The notes below the pieces were generated by a model that saw only the letters and a program-made list of their open reading frames with translations, was not told the origin of the DNA and made no database searches. This document shows positions 46,064 to 58,400 of a DNA stretch of 64,000 nt, piece by piece; position 1 is the first letter of the stretch, and each line of letters begins with the position of its first letter. The position numbers and the translations under genes were made by a program. The DNA is taken from positions 3,492,001-3,556,000 of the forward strand of contig JAGUCH010000006.1 of NCBI GenBank assembly GCA_019096065.1, read 5' to 3'. Source of the stretch: Paracyclopina nana. Its lineage: Eukaryota; Arthropoda; Copepoda; Cyclopoida; Cyclopettidae.

Positions 46064-46083
46064 CACATATTTTTACCAAGGTG

Positions 46084-49000
46084 CCACGGCAGTTAATGTT
46101 ACATAAGGACTAAGAATCAATGTTGATAAAACGTATATGTTCTACTGGGGTTATTAGAGGAAAAGGGGACTTAGAATTTCTGGTTGGGTTAGTACTACTA
46201 CACCCATGATTGTGCTCTTAAAAGTAGTACCTGATCTATCTTGGGCTAATATCTCTCTCTATCGCCTCTCTTCACTTTCTCCTTTGAGAACTCATAAAAG
46301 TGAGCACGCACAATGCATAAGAAATTCTGCTGATATGCAGATATCTAACTACTTCAGCTTCAGTTGCCAGGAATTAACCATAACTCTTGTGGCCATGGTT
46401 CACGCTAAAAAGCTCCATTTGGCCGCGTATGCATGAGGGTCAAAACGTTCTGATTTCAGATAGCCAATTCAAAATGTAGCAGGATGCAAAACCCACTTAA
46501 AAACACTACTACATTGCTCACCTACTCTTAAAGTCAAGCCATCTATTTTCATCTGGCTAACAAGCTCAACAAGTCAAGGGCAGATTTTTGTCATTTCCAA
46601 TCTGAATATGAAAAAATTGCCTCACCATATTTAAAATGCTGCATGTGCATACACAGAGCATACATTTTTTGGTCATCCCTGCTACATTAATAACTTTGAT
46701 CTGATACTCCGCCTCAAAAGTCAAAATGAAGCCATTGAACAGAAAAAGTCGAAATTGAAACAATTGATCGAAAAAATACAGCCTACCTTGATAATGATAA
46801 GATGAACTTTCCAGGGTAAATCACTGCACTTCACGAGTTTATAGGGGCAAGCAATGAAATTTCGAAAGTCGTGCCACATTAGCATGGAGTGTTTGCTCAT
46901 TGTCATGGTACAATGAGTCCTGACATGCTAGGTAAATCCAGGACAATTCACCCTTGGTGGTCCAAGATGATGAGCGGAATCCTTGCCATTTCCACGTCAT
47001 ATAAGCGCAAGTTTGCTCGTGCGTTGCGTCACTCATTTTCACGGCACATTTTTTTCACGTGGTTGATCAGCTCTGTTATTGTTTATAGTTGCTGACGCGG
47101 ATCGAAAAATTGACCCGCGCCCCAATTTCTCAGCCTCGAGATAAACGCTTGCAATTTTCACTCTGCTGAAACAATTAAATTAGAGGCGTGGGCCATTTTT
47201 CGGCCTAATTTCCCCAATGAAATTAAGAGAAATTATTGCACTTTTGCTTACTTCGTATTATGCGCATAAGTTGAATTATTGCCATAATCAAGCATGAAAT
47301 GAACAAAAGCTTTCCATCCAAGTATTTTTGTCAAAGTTTATGAAACTTTGACCCAGATCATGTTCTCGCCAAAAAAACAAGGCCGTAAATTAAGATATGG
47401 CAATTTGATAGTTAAACCAGACTCCTTTTATCTGCGCTGGTTTAAAAACCCATTAGAGCTCCATCCACACTTTATAATGTAAAAAGTGAAAGTCGAATGC
47501 TTTCAGGAACGAGCTTCTTTATCAGCTTACAGAGGAAAAAGTGGAGAAACTGCAGCAGGAAAAAAAAGATATACCAGGATATGGTAGTTTTTCGGTTTGT
47601 CTGAACGAGCATACCTCAGATGAACTTGGCTGACAACTTTGCTAACTGTCTGCGTGGGGTCACTAGTCAATCTAGGAAAATCCAGAGCATTGTCACGTCC
47701 AGCAGGAAAAGGTAGACTAGTCAATTTTTCTTCTCTTTTTAGTCAGTGGCCACCAAAGCTTGCATTCATGAGATGCAGCAGTAGATGTCAGTGGCTGATA
47801 AAAGTTGAAACCTGGAAAAATGCATGGGAACAGAATTAAGCAGTTTTCTTCTCTGAGATTTATAACTATTTCACTCAAAGTGTGAATTTGAGAATTCCTT
47901 GCTGCTGCTCCACGTCAGAGCCGCCAATAGTTATATAGCACTCTCTATAGATGAACATTGCTGATTAGAGAATTGAGCTAGTGTCCTGTCAGTCAAATTT
48001 TGTGCTGCTAATGTTCTCACCAAACGGTCAAAACGTCGATCAGCAATTGTGACATTCTCGGGATGATAAGAAAGGAGCAGCACAATGGTTGAATCTACTT
48101 TCAAAATGTGGGATTAGGCACATTGTCGAGATGGCAGATTTGCCACGCCGATTATTTTGCTCGAAATCTCACCACTCACTTTTCATCTTCTTCTATGCTT
48201 CCCACAGCCGCTCAGAAATGTGCTGAATTTCTCCCCTCTTTACAACATGATATACGGCTCATCTTCATGGCTATAATTATTGAGTTTCGCATAGTTCTAG
48301 AAATTTTCATGGCGCGCCCTAGAAAACGCCGCTCTCTTTCTTTCGCGAGTTAAAATGGCACAGTGCACATTGCAATGCCGGTTCAATTTTTAGGCTCGTC
48401 GTAAAATTCGAATTTATTGCTGAAGAATTCGGCAATTTGGTCCCGAATCTCAACACACCTTATTTCTCCTTAATGATCCTGAGGCTTTAAAAGAGATAAA
48501 AGACCTCAATCTTATATACACGGCCAAAAGCTCATGATAGCTAGCGTGATTTTGCACTTTTTAAAGCGTTTTCTCCCTACACACAACGATGATGATGCGT
48601 GTGCATGCACTTCCCAAGATAAATGACGGAATGCAATTTACTTCAGCGCATTTTTACCTAAAGATACCACCACACCTTTTTTCTTTTAAAGAGCCACAGC
48701 GTTTATTCCCAGTGTGCATGCCTTATAACATAGTATATTGCGTGATGATTGGCCAGCAGCCATGTAAGCTAGAAAAATTTCCAAAGTCTGGATTTTGGTG
48801 ATCAGATGCCAATCATTTGTGATTCTTCGGGATGGCAAGACTTGTCATTATATGTAAAACGCGCGTCGTCGTACCCATTGGCATCTATGCGCGAACCGCC
48901 ACTTTGCATCATCCAAGCCGTGATTATCTCCTTGGGGGCAAAAATCAGTGAACTATGCCAGCACACGAGCTGTTGGATGATCATCTGAGAATGAGATGAA

Positions 49001-51199
49001 CTTTCCATGGCAGCCATCATGAGGCATCTCAGGTTTGCCCCAAATAATCATCACAAAACGCATGCACGTGCGCGAGTGCGCGTGCCAAGGAAGTGAATGC
49101 TATTTACGCTGCCCATTTCTAATGATATTTGTAAACAGCGTGCTATACATAGCATAACATCATATATATGCAAAAAATTGCATGTCCATGTAGATGGAAG
49201 TGAAAAAAGGCTTACTTCAAGGTTTGCGTTTTTTCACTTCTTGGATGAAATTGGTGTTTCATTTTGGTGGTGGGGAATTGCACCTAATGCAATTTGCAAA
49301 GAGCCATGAATATTCAAAGAGTGAAGAGAAACGATGATGTAATTGCTCTACTTATTGCACTGCCATGCTGGCCTTTTTTGCCTCTCTCCATATCTCACTG
49401 TGCACTTTCTAATGGCTCAGAGATTATTATGCTGCAGTCATCAAATGTTAATGCTTTACGCGTATAGTACATCAGCTCAGGAAGAAGGAGGAGGATTATT
49501 AAGGATGTTTTCGTTCCAAAATCAGATCATCATCCCTGTGTGAGCACAAACATGATCTTGGGAACCCATCAGTCTCCATTTGTGAAAATACTTCAATGGC
49601 ATGAAAAGAACCCATTATTTCATGATATACTACTACCAAGTATTTTGGTTTTGAACTTGAGGAAAGGAAGGAACAATGAATATTCTGAAGAGTCCAAGGT
49701 CTGGGGCATCAAAAAGTGACACACAAGGAAAATATTCGGACATGTTGAATATTTCAATCCGTCAACAGAGTCCAGGTTTCCGCATACTGCTCAAAATGGC
49801 CATGGTGGTCAGTAGACCAAAAGTCAGCAGAAAAACAACAAACCTTATTTTCTGCTTTTAAAGGTAAAACCACAAAAGTTATGCCAAAGATTTATCATAG
49901 ATGGCCGAAGGGCAACTTGATTGTCGCGTGGAATTGAAGAGTGAGCAAATCAGCATTTTTGTGGCTTGAGCTGAAATCGACCCTTCACAGCAGATAAAAA
50001 GCCCTTCAAATGGGTCATTTGAAAGCTGCCCCTCAAATTAGGGGAGCGTCATGTAGTAGGTTTTATTGCCAAACTTTTCCATGGTGGTTTTTATTAGAGG
50101 GGCTAATTCGATCAAAGAATGTAGGGTCATGGAATGTTGACGAAGCCACATTCGAATAAAATGTGGCGGAATGCCGGTTCAATTAGAGCCATGCAACATG
50201 TGATCAGCCCAAGATGATCAGATCAACCGAGCTTTTGGTTTGGAGACCTTAAATACCTCAGTGGTGGAAGAAGAAGAAGACCAGACGCAGACGTCTGATA
50301 TCTAGACTTGCTAACTGTTCAAATAATGAGGAAGAACAGAAAAAATCTTGAAAAGCATCATTTTGACCTACCTTCTTCTTCCCAAAATCTTGCATATGTT
50401 GGCTTTTTGGGGAGGGAAATTGCCTCGAGCCAAAGTGATTCCCTTTTTTTGCCAAGGTGGTCAGCATTCAGTGAAATAAGATATGTATTGGCCGGGCAGT
50501 AATGTTCAAGAACAGCGAATTCCTTCGAAAATTGAATCTAAGGACCTCCCTACACGCAATGGAGAAAAATAGATGCATTATTAGACGTGGGAAAAAGGGT
50601 GGCTTTGACCCTCCTCGCGTGCTCATATTTTACATCCAGTTTGGAATGTGTTTCAGCTAGGATATAAGTTGGGGGGGCATTGATTTTTTGCCCTCCTGCT
50701 CTCTAGAGCTGCAGTACTCAGCTGAGAAATGATTGTCTTTAATTCGCTATGAAATGTAGGAATGTGTGACGTACTGGCTCGCGATGAAGATCATCAATAA
50801 TTCCACGTGCTGATTGGGATTCCATGGAAAATGAACTCTTTGAGACCCAACCAACATGTGTAGTACTAGACCCCGGGGGCGATCTCATTTTCATTTCATT
50901 GTGCCTGGCCAGGGACCACTCGGCGGGGCGCCTCAAAGCACTTGGGGACCAAAAACACCACGGTCCTAGCTGCATTGCATTGCCCAGCCGTACCGACCGA
51001 CCGGCTTGAAGAACCTTAGCCGCGCATCCATCTACCAGTTCGAAATAGGCTCTTGACTTGGAAAGACCTCAAGCTGTGCTACACTGAAAAATAGCCCTGA
51101 AAACCTCCAGAAAACAACCACTAGATAACTAGGTAAGCAAACATACATACTATTGGTGAAAAATACTAGTAGTATATCTAAATAAAATGCTTTTTGCAG
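46084..51199. other. Intergenic DNA upstream of ephrin 3
   Basis: About 5 kb without a recognised gene. At 47000-47033 a TATAAG box and an initiator-like TCACTC about 29 bases later form a weak plus-strand promoter candidate, perhaps for a first exon of ephrin 3. A GAA microsatellite is at 50267-50281. Confidence 0.35.
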
Positions 51200-51226
51200 A
51201 ATGCTCCTCAAAGATTGATTGACAAC
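51200..51226 (+). other. Ephrin 3: 5' UTR after splice acceptor, with tiny upstream ORF
   Basis: The acceptor TTTTTGCAG ends at 51199. The 27-base leader contains ATG at 51201 with a stop at 51216-51218, a five-codon upstream frame out of phase with the ephrin. It could dampen translation. Confidence 0.55.
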
Positions 51227-52090
51227 ATGAGACTGCAACCCTTGGTGGACAGGATGATGGGCTGCAATTGGTCTACCCACGTCCAAAGATATGCAGCCTT
51301 CATGATGGTCACTCTGCTGCACATGGCTACCACTACGTACTCCACGCGAATGCACAACATCCATTGGAATGCCTCCAACCCCTTATTCCGTATCGACAGA
51401 TCAGACAATGTCATTGACATCAACGGAGGAAATCATCCGTGGGAGTATGATCAAGTCAACATCGTTTGTCCCGTCTACAAACCTGGCACTAGTGAGGCCG
51501 TGCAAGAACAATACATCATTTACAGTGTGACCAAGCAGGAATACGAGTCCTGTCGCATCACCCAGCCTAATCCGAAAATTATCGCTGTATGCAATCGGCC
51601 GCATGAGCTCATGTACTTCACCATCACGTTTCGGTCCTTCACGCCAACGCCTGGCGGCCTCGAGTTCCGACCCGGCCAAAGTTACTACTTCATCTCGACC
51701 TCGACCAAAAGTGATCTACACAGAAGAGTCGGTGGAGGCTGCTCCACGCACAACATGAAAATCACTTTTCAAGTTGCTACGGATGAGTCAAAAAATGACG
51801 TGGAAGGCGATTTCTCGGATGTCACAGATGCGTTGAAGTCCCCTATATTGTCATCCTCGTCGTCTGCATCAAATAGTGAAATTGAACAGACATTTTATTA
51901 CCCCACTTCTGAGGTAGAACAAGCTGGCTTCTACCACCATCGGAGGCAAAGTCAACAAGCTCAAGCGCCTTGGCTGCAGGAGCAGTCAGCCTCCGCATCA
52001 GGGACGAGCTCTTTACGAGTTTCATTACAGTTCCTAGCAGCCTTAACCTGTGCATTACGATGGGCCATCACTCCATTGTTTATTGGCTGA
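51227..52090 (+). CDS. Ephrin 3, GPI-anchored Eph receptor ligand
   Basis: Single coding exon, 287 aa from the first in-frame ATG after the splice acceptor. The hydrophobic signal segment (about 22-38) lies behind a longer than usual N-terminal region, so a start at Met-10, Met-11 or Met-26 is possible. The receptor-binding domain starts MHNIHWNASNPLF (42) and ends near 184. Cysteines C81, C109, C122 and C172 have the 28/13/50 spacing of the other copies. The G-H loop FRSFTPTPGGLEF and YYFISTST are conserved. The Ser-rich stalk carries TFYYPTSEVEQ and dibasic HHRRQSQQ. The C-terminal hydrophobic segment without a cytoplasmic tail fits a GPI signal. Nearest relative in the window appears to be ephrin 2. 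Confidence 0.95.
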   Translation: MRLQPLVDRMMGCNWSTHVQRYAAFMMVTLLHMATTTYSTRMHNIHWNASNPLFRIDRSDNVIDINGGNHPWEYDQVNIVCPVYKPGTSEAVQEQYIIYSVTKQEYESCRITQPNPKIIAVCNRPHELMYFTITFRSFTPTPGGLEFRPGQSYYFISTSTKSDLHRRVGGGCSTHNMKITFQVATDESKNDVEGDFSDVTDALKSPILSSSSSASNSEIEQTFYYPTSEVEQAGFYHHRRQSQQAQAPWLQEQSASASGTSSLRVSLQFLAALTCALRWAITPLFIG

Positions 52091-52409
52091 CATTTATATG
52101 CTGTATAAAGTATGAAATGTGCCATTAGTATCAGTGAGTGTGCGATGACTGGAAATTTGCCTTTGTCACTTTACGGTCCCAGATGGGCTAGGACAATGCA
52201 AGGGAAGGCAGCAGAAGAAGTCACTCTTTTATTGGGATGCATTTTTTTGTTTCGAGATGGCAAAGATTGTCGAGTAGCTTCCATTTTGTTGCACTCAATT
52301 GTTGATGAGATCTACTCGACTCAAGTCATCTACTTTATAGAGCTGTGTATGTCCTCCCAAAATACCACTTCTTACAAAAACTCGTATCTGTGATCCAAGT
52401 CTAACATGA

Positions 52410-52415
52410 AATAAA
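52410..52415 (+). promoter_or_regulatory. Polyadenylation signal of ephrin 3
   Basis: AATAAA 320 bases after the ephrin 3 stop codon. Confidence 0.55.
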
Positions 52416-55400
52416 AAGAACCATTAATGAAATATTGAGCACTTTAGACATTCATTCCATGATCAAGTGTTTTCGTCCTGTGATCAGGATTTTTGAATGA
52501 GCTGCTGCTGCTGCTCTTTCTCAAGTGTTTACGACATGATGATGGTGCAAAGGTAAATAGAGTGTAGTAGAGCATAGGTATTTTTCCTCCGGATTTTCTC
52601 TGTTGCACATTCTACTATGCACGAATTACTCTGATGGGATTAAGGGCAGTCCTAACAAAACAACTGCAGCTGCAAATTGAGCTAAGGAGCAAACACAAAT
52701 TCTCTGCTCCACCTTCTTCTCCTCCAATTTTAAGGCCAACATAATTACTTTGGAATTTGCTGGTTGACAAGCAGTTAATGGTGTCTTCTATTGTTGTGGC
52801 TTATTGCTTTCTGACGTTGACATCTCGCCGCCAAAAAGAAGAAGAAGAAGGGAGAAAATTATTACGGACTCTTTTCTTTTGACTTTTCTTTTACAACAAC
52901 CCTAAATAAAAACTGTCTCAATGTGAGGAAAGCTCTGACTGAAGCTTTTGTGACAACTCAGGTAGTTGAACTTTGCAGAGACAAGTCTTGGTTCTCCCAA
53001 TACATTGATAATAAATGCTGTTGGGAAACCATTAGCCCAAGCAGCAATATCTTCCTGTTTGTGTATTTTGTCTCCTCCTCGGGTCTCTAAAAGAAAAAGG
53101 CGTGAGAAATCGGCAATAATTTAAATAGGTTGACGACAATTTTGCGGCTAAGGTGGCGGAAGCCGCCAAAAGCGAGCGATAATTCCAAAGAAACGTCACG
53201 AGAACGAAAGTCGATCTTTTCGAAAATTGACCATGCCACTAAGGAGAATTGTCAGCTGCACTTCACAATTCAAGAACGATCAATTAATATCGAGTGAGCG
53301 TTTGAACAGCTCCAGAAATGGCACACTGGGCCAAGAAAATTGCAAAAACTCAATTTTTCCCTACAATTATGGGGTCCATTAAAATAGCCCTCATTAATTT
53401 TAGGCCAAGGTTTATGAGGAGCAGGGTTTGGCATAGGCTTGGTTCTCAATGTGTCCTATTGAGAGATGACTTGTTGCACTTCATCCCAAATGGAAAACGA
53501 GTGGAGATAGGATCTCTTTTACCCCGGGGTTGCATCAAAAGTTGTAAAGAAGAACATAATAGAGAACAGGAGTTGTTAACAACGCCCTGGCACAATTGCT
53601 AATCTTAAAAGTAGCTAGGTAGCAGCTACTTTTGAATTGGTTTTATTGCACATACTCAAGTTATAAAAATGGCAAAATTGGCCCCGCACACACCAGGCTC
53701 AAAATGGATATGATGGTGGAATGTCAAAATGAGTTTTTACCAAGACGGATGAGATGAGTTGTTGTTGTCCGAAATGGGGAACAAATAGCATCTTGTGTTC
53801 GAGGCTTAGGGATCAGGGAGCCGCGGGCTCATAACAAAATATTGGGTGTTACCTGAAGTGCTTCTTCTTCTTCTTCTATATACGAGCTGCAGGTTCCAGA
53901 AACAACAGCTTTGAGATGAATAGTAACTACCTGCATGTTTTCAAAATGGAGCATGAAAGATGGGCCAACAAGCTCACTTAACGGGAAACCATTTTAGCTA
54001 CCTAGCTTTGCTGGGAGTCATGACGTGGTAGAAATTACCAAAAGTCAGTTTCGCCAGGATTGATCACATTTTGAGTAACAGCAATAAAGGAAGAAAGGAT
54101 TTGACGGGGAAATTGAGAAGGCAGCTGTCGCGGCCGTTTTGAGCTTGGCTCGCGGTCGTTTTGGGTGCGGAAAATGCTCTTGATTGTTGCGTAGGCTTTG
54201 GGCACGATTAAAAAGGCGTCAAGAAGGATCTCCATTCATTTGACGTCGCTAGAAATCCGAGAGTTTTTCGGGCTGCGGCGCCAATTTGTTTTTGTTTACA
54301 TCTGCGCTAACCAGAGTGAGAGCTGCGAGTCACGTTTTTATGGGCTCTGCAAATGCAAACGAGTGCAGCAGGGAAGCTATCCTAAGTGGCCAAATCAGAT
54401 CTGGAATTGATGATCTGCCATCAAAAATAATGATGTTGGCCAGCGCAAACACGGGGATGATCAATTTCAAGCTATAAAGCGAGTTTTGTCGAGGTTTTCT
54501 CCGGGCTCGGCCTACTTTCCAAATTGATATAATCGTAATAATAATGATCTCGATGATCTCTACTCGGGTTCACTTCAAAGATGTTGTTTGCAAGCTAGGT
54601 GTTGGTGCTCATTTGTCCCATCATTACTGGTACATGTGCATGCAGCTTTGTTGGCTGATGGCCATTATTGCCTTAATAATAATGGCTGCTAGCTGCCTAA
54701 GTGTGAGCTTCGCGGTGCCAGGACGATGCGAAGGGAACATTTATCAAACAAGAACAAAATGCTGCACAATTATTGGAGGGATTTTGAAGAACTAGCCACT
54801 TTTATCCTCGCTACATAATACTAGTTAACTCGGTGTGTGTGTGTTGACAAATTACTGGAAATATTTCTGCCTCTTATCTTGTCGAGATAATTACCCTCGC
54901 TGCCAGCTTCGGTTTGAATAGGCAGGACTGACCATGCGCATTATTCAGCTTGGCATTGTGTAGCCAGGCTGCATCGTGCAATATTCTGTTTATGGCTGCC
55001 TTTTCTCTTAAAAGAATTCAAGAGGCGAAGACAATTAAGCCGAAAAACAGAAATTGTAACGACTTTTCTTTGCGAGAAAAACGAAGAAGTTTTTGACCTC
55101 ACTAGACACATTTATCTTATGTCATTGAAATACAAAAGAGGTTGGGAGGAGGTGACAGACCCTTACAAATGGAGTAGAACAAGAAAAAGTGAGGTCAATC
55201 CTAAATTGACTTTTGTCAAGTGAGAAAAGTCTAATTACACGCGCAATGTCACTTTTCGAAATGTTGTATAATCAGTGCATCTGCTTTTGGGGCAGATGCT
55301 CGCGCTTATGCCGTAGACAAAAGAGGAGTCTAACTTTTGACCAAAGAATAATGCTGGTGAATTTAAAAGGAAGTTCATTGAAATCAGTAGTCAAAAAGAT

Positions 55401-58400
55401 TTCTCTTCTTCAATAAGAGATTAGCTTCGTCCAACACCTGCCTATATGTACTGGGTACCAAGAGAGAGAGAGAGAGGCTCTTTGTTTGCTCAAGACATTC
55501 CTGGTTGGACCTGATTTTCTTTTGCTTATGCCATTGCCTACTGTTGCATTGAAAATGCTCATTGACAATATGTAGAGGGGATAACGAGGCTCCTTTTCTA
55601 TTGACAACACGCTCAAAGCACCGTGAAAAATGGAACACAACAATGCTAAAATAGTCATACTACTAGTAGAATAACTTGCAACTTCATAGAAGCAAATTCT
55701 TCTCGAGTCTGTATTTTTGTCATTAGAGCGTGAAAAATGACCCAAGCTCAATATCTTGAAGAGCAAACAAGAATTTGTGCACTACTAGTATTTCAAAGTA
55801 AAGCCTGGTATAAAAACAGAAATGCATTTAGAAAGGAGAGAAAAATGCTATGCAAAGTTGACATGGCCTTATTTTAAAATGTACTATATATAAATAGAGA
55901 AAAGCATATTTACAGCACTTTTAGAATAGAGGTGTGATGACTTTTTATCTGATTAGATGCAAAGCGCAGTAGATTAGTGCATTGGAATGACAATTGTATT
56001 TTTTGCTGAACTTTACGAGTCAGGTGAAATTGGAATACAACAGCTGAACATGCATGCAGCGGGGCAATGAGGCTCGCCCTCATTTTGTATGGCTATTGGT
56101 GATTACAATAATTTCTGATTGGCAGGTATGACTGAAATTCTTGATGTTTTGAAGACAACAACTCCGGCTTGCTGGGAAGGTTTTGTTTTTTGCCCTCCAG
56201 CCACAAGTTTCGGTTGCTTTCGGTTTTTGAGAGTAACGCCTTTTAAAAGATGATCATCACATGTGAAACTCGAAATTTCTCCAAAATTCGGTTAAGACCA
56301 CCACCTAAAATACAGGATAATTGCGGGTAATTTCGGAATGAACTTTGGCCAGATTTTCACACCATGTTCCCACATCATTCGTACGAAGATTCAAGATGGC
56401 TGCTTTATAGTAGTAGTATACTGGCTACAAAGAAGGAGGAGGTTTACTACTAGTAATGTACTACACTGTTTGTACCAAATATGATTATACTTCACCTGCC
56501 ATGAAAAGAGGCGTGAAAATCCGGCCTTTGTTCATCCTCCTTTGCTTGTATGGGTATAGGACATCTGTGAAGAAAAATTAGTACCTGCATTACCCAAACT
56601 TTTCCTATACCATGCTTTGATGCTCTTAACGCAGAGAGTTGACCTTTGACATGCCTGAAATTCAGCAAGAATCCACTCAATAACCCAAAGGTAATATACG
56701 CGTGGAGCAAATTGCCCGTAATCTTGTGCTAATTTTACATTTCACCCATCAAATGCCACGTTAATTTTGATTGATTATACCATATGGTATATACTACTAC
56801 TAAAAGTCATGACAATATCCGGAACGGATGTCATTCAATGTAATTAAAAGTTTCACACACCATTTTCTGCTATAATTTATATCAGGCAACGAAATAAAAG
56901 AGACGCGGTCAGTTTCGCGCGTTGAAATCACTGGCAATAACGCAAGAAGAATTCCTCGCGTGCGAGCACAATATTGAAATTCTGCTCTCCGCGTGGTGCT
57001 CATTCGAATGGGCCTTGATTGTAGGGTTCACTCGGAGGTTTGCTGGCCAAACCGACCGGCAACAGCAACATGGACCATAAAGCACAGCCCACGAAATATG
57101 GCCATTGAAGACAGACAAAAATGGGTGGAGCTGTATGGGTCGGCCTCGGGCATAGTGATGACCTGGGAACGATGCGATGACCTCAGTACAACAGTCTATA
57201 TGGACCTTTAACTCAATTTTTTTCTCCCCTATTTATAAAGTATGGGGCGCATCAAATCGAAGCCAGCTCTCTCACGCACCTGTTGTAAACCATACTGATA
57301 TAAGGTCAATGCCAGAAAAAACCCAGAGTCTTTTGTGTAGCAATAATTTGCTGGCGCTTGGCCTGTTATTATCTTGGCATTCCAAATTGAAACAAGGCAA
57401 CATTTCTATGCAAAGTGACGACCGACGAGTGAGGCGCTGCCTAGGAGAAAAGCCGGTCCATAAATAACCCAGTAATATTCGTCAGGTTCGTCGGTCTCTG
57501 CAGAAATGAGATGTTGCGAGATGATAGGCCGAGTTCCTCATTGCATAGATAAGTGTCTTGGCATCCCTAAGACAAGTTGTTGCTCCCAACTTATGATGCA
57601 TAGCTATGACTTTTACAACGTGACTCCCAGCTATACTGCATATAGCCTGGCTTTTGTTTTTAGCATGACCAAATTAGGATCTTCAACTATAACGTACTAG
57701 AAATTTGGCTCCTTCGATGCTCCATTCTCCAAATCTAATGGCCATAACAATAACTGCTCTGCTTCGAGTTAACTTGGAGTTTGCATGCCATAGGTATAAT
57801 GATAATGTTGTTTTTGACGTTGCTCTCTCAGCTGAGATTTTCGAGCTCATCATCAGCACGAAGTCGACTCCTCACATTGACCTGTAATAGCTTAGCTGCT
57901 ATACTTTTCCCACAAAATCCAGTTATTGCATTATGACTGCTGTTAATAAAAACAAGCATGAAATTGCAGGTAGATATGCTAGCTTTGAGTTTAGTTGGCA
58001 CCAAAGTTGCCTGCTTGTTTTTCCAGAGGAAAAATGCGTGCCAACTTCACCCCTTGATGTGTACCACAAACTTCCTTCTTCGCACAATATTTGACTTTAC
58101 TGGGAATAAAGGCTGCAGTTAAAAAAATGAGAGGTGGGAAGATGCTCGTGGGAACTGAGAATCAAGTTTAGAAAATGCTCAAGATGATATTATGGCAGAT
58201 CCACCCTTAATAGGTTATTATTGAGTGGGGCAGGCAAGGTTTTGGAACATATGGTAGACCTTTTTTCCTTCTTGAAAAATAATGGACATTTTACAGTAGC
58301 ATTTCAGCCTGGCAAAGTTTCGTCTTTTTGTCAATGTTCAAATGATGAGGCTCTTTATGAGCTTTTTTGCTTCAGTAAAAGCTAGGTCCATATTTTTAGA

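Larger units (their letters stand above)
37704..46083. mobile_element. CACTA/EnSpm-class DNA transposon with two divergent genes
   Basis: An approximately 8.4-kb element. It carries a Tnp2-type transposase on the minus strand (38142-41249) and a nine-exon accessory gene on the plus strand (41632-45212), transcribed apart from a shared promoter. A 13-bp motif ACGRWGTAATAAC lies at the left edge (37704-37716), beyond the accessory 3' end (45504-45516) and in internal introns. The ends are not certain. The best inverted-repeat candidates are CACCGTGTCAAAAATCCATG (37711-37730) and, on the other strand from 46083, CACCTTGGTAAAAATATGTG. They agree at 14 of 20 positions and start with CAC as this class should. 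I see no matching target duplication, so the limits may be off by some tens of bases. Both genes appear intact. Confidence 0.75.

Noticed and set aside
51194..51226. Ephrin 3 start at 51194
   Set aside because: That frame begins with TTG inside the splice-acceptor tract; the first in-frame ATG after the acceptor is 51227.
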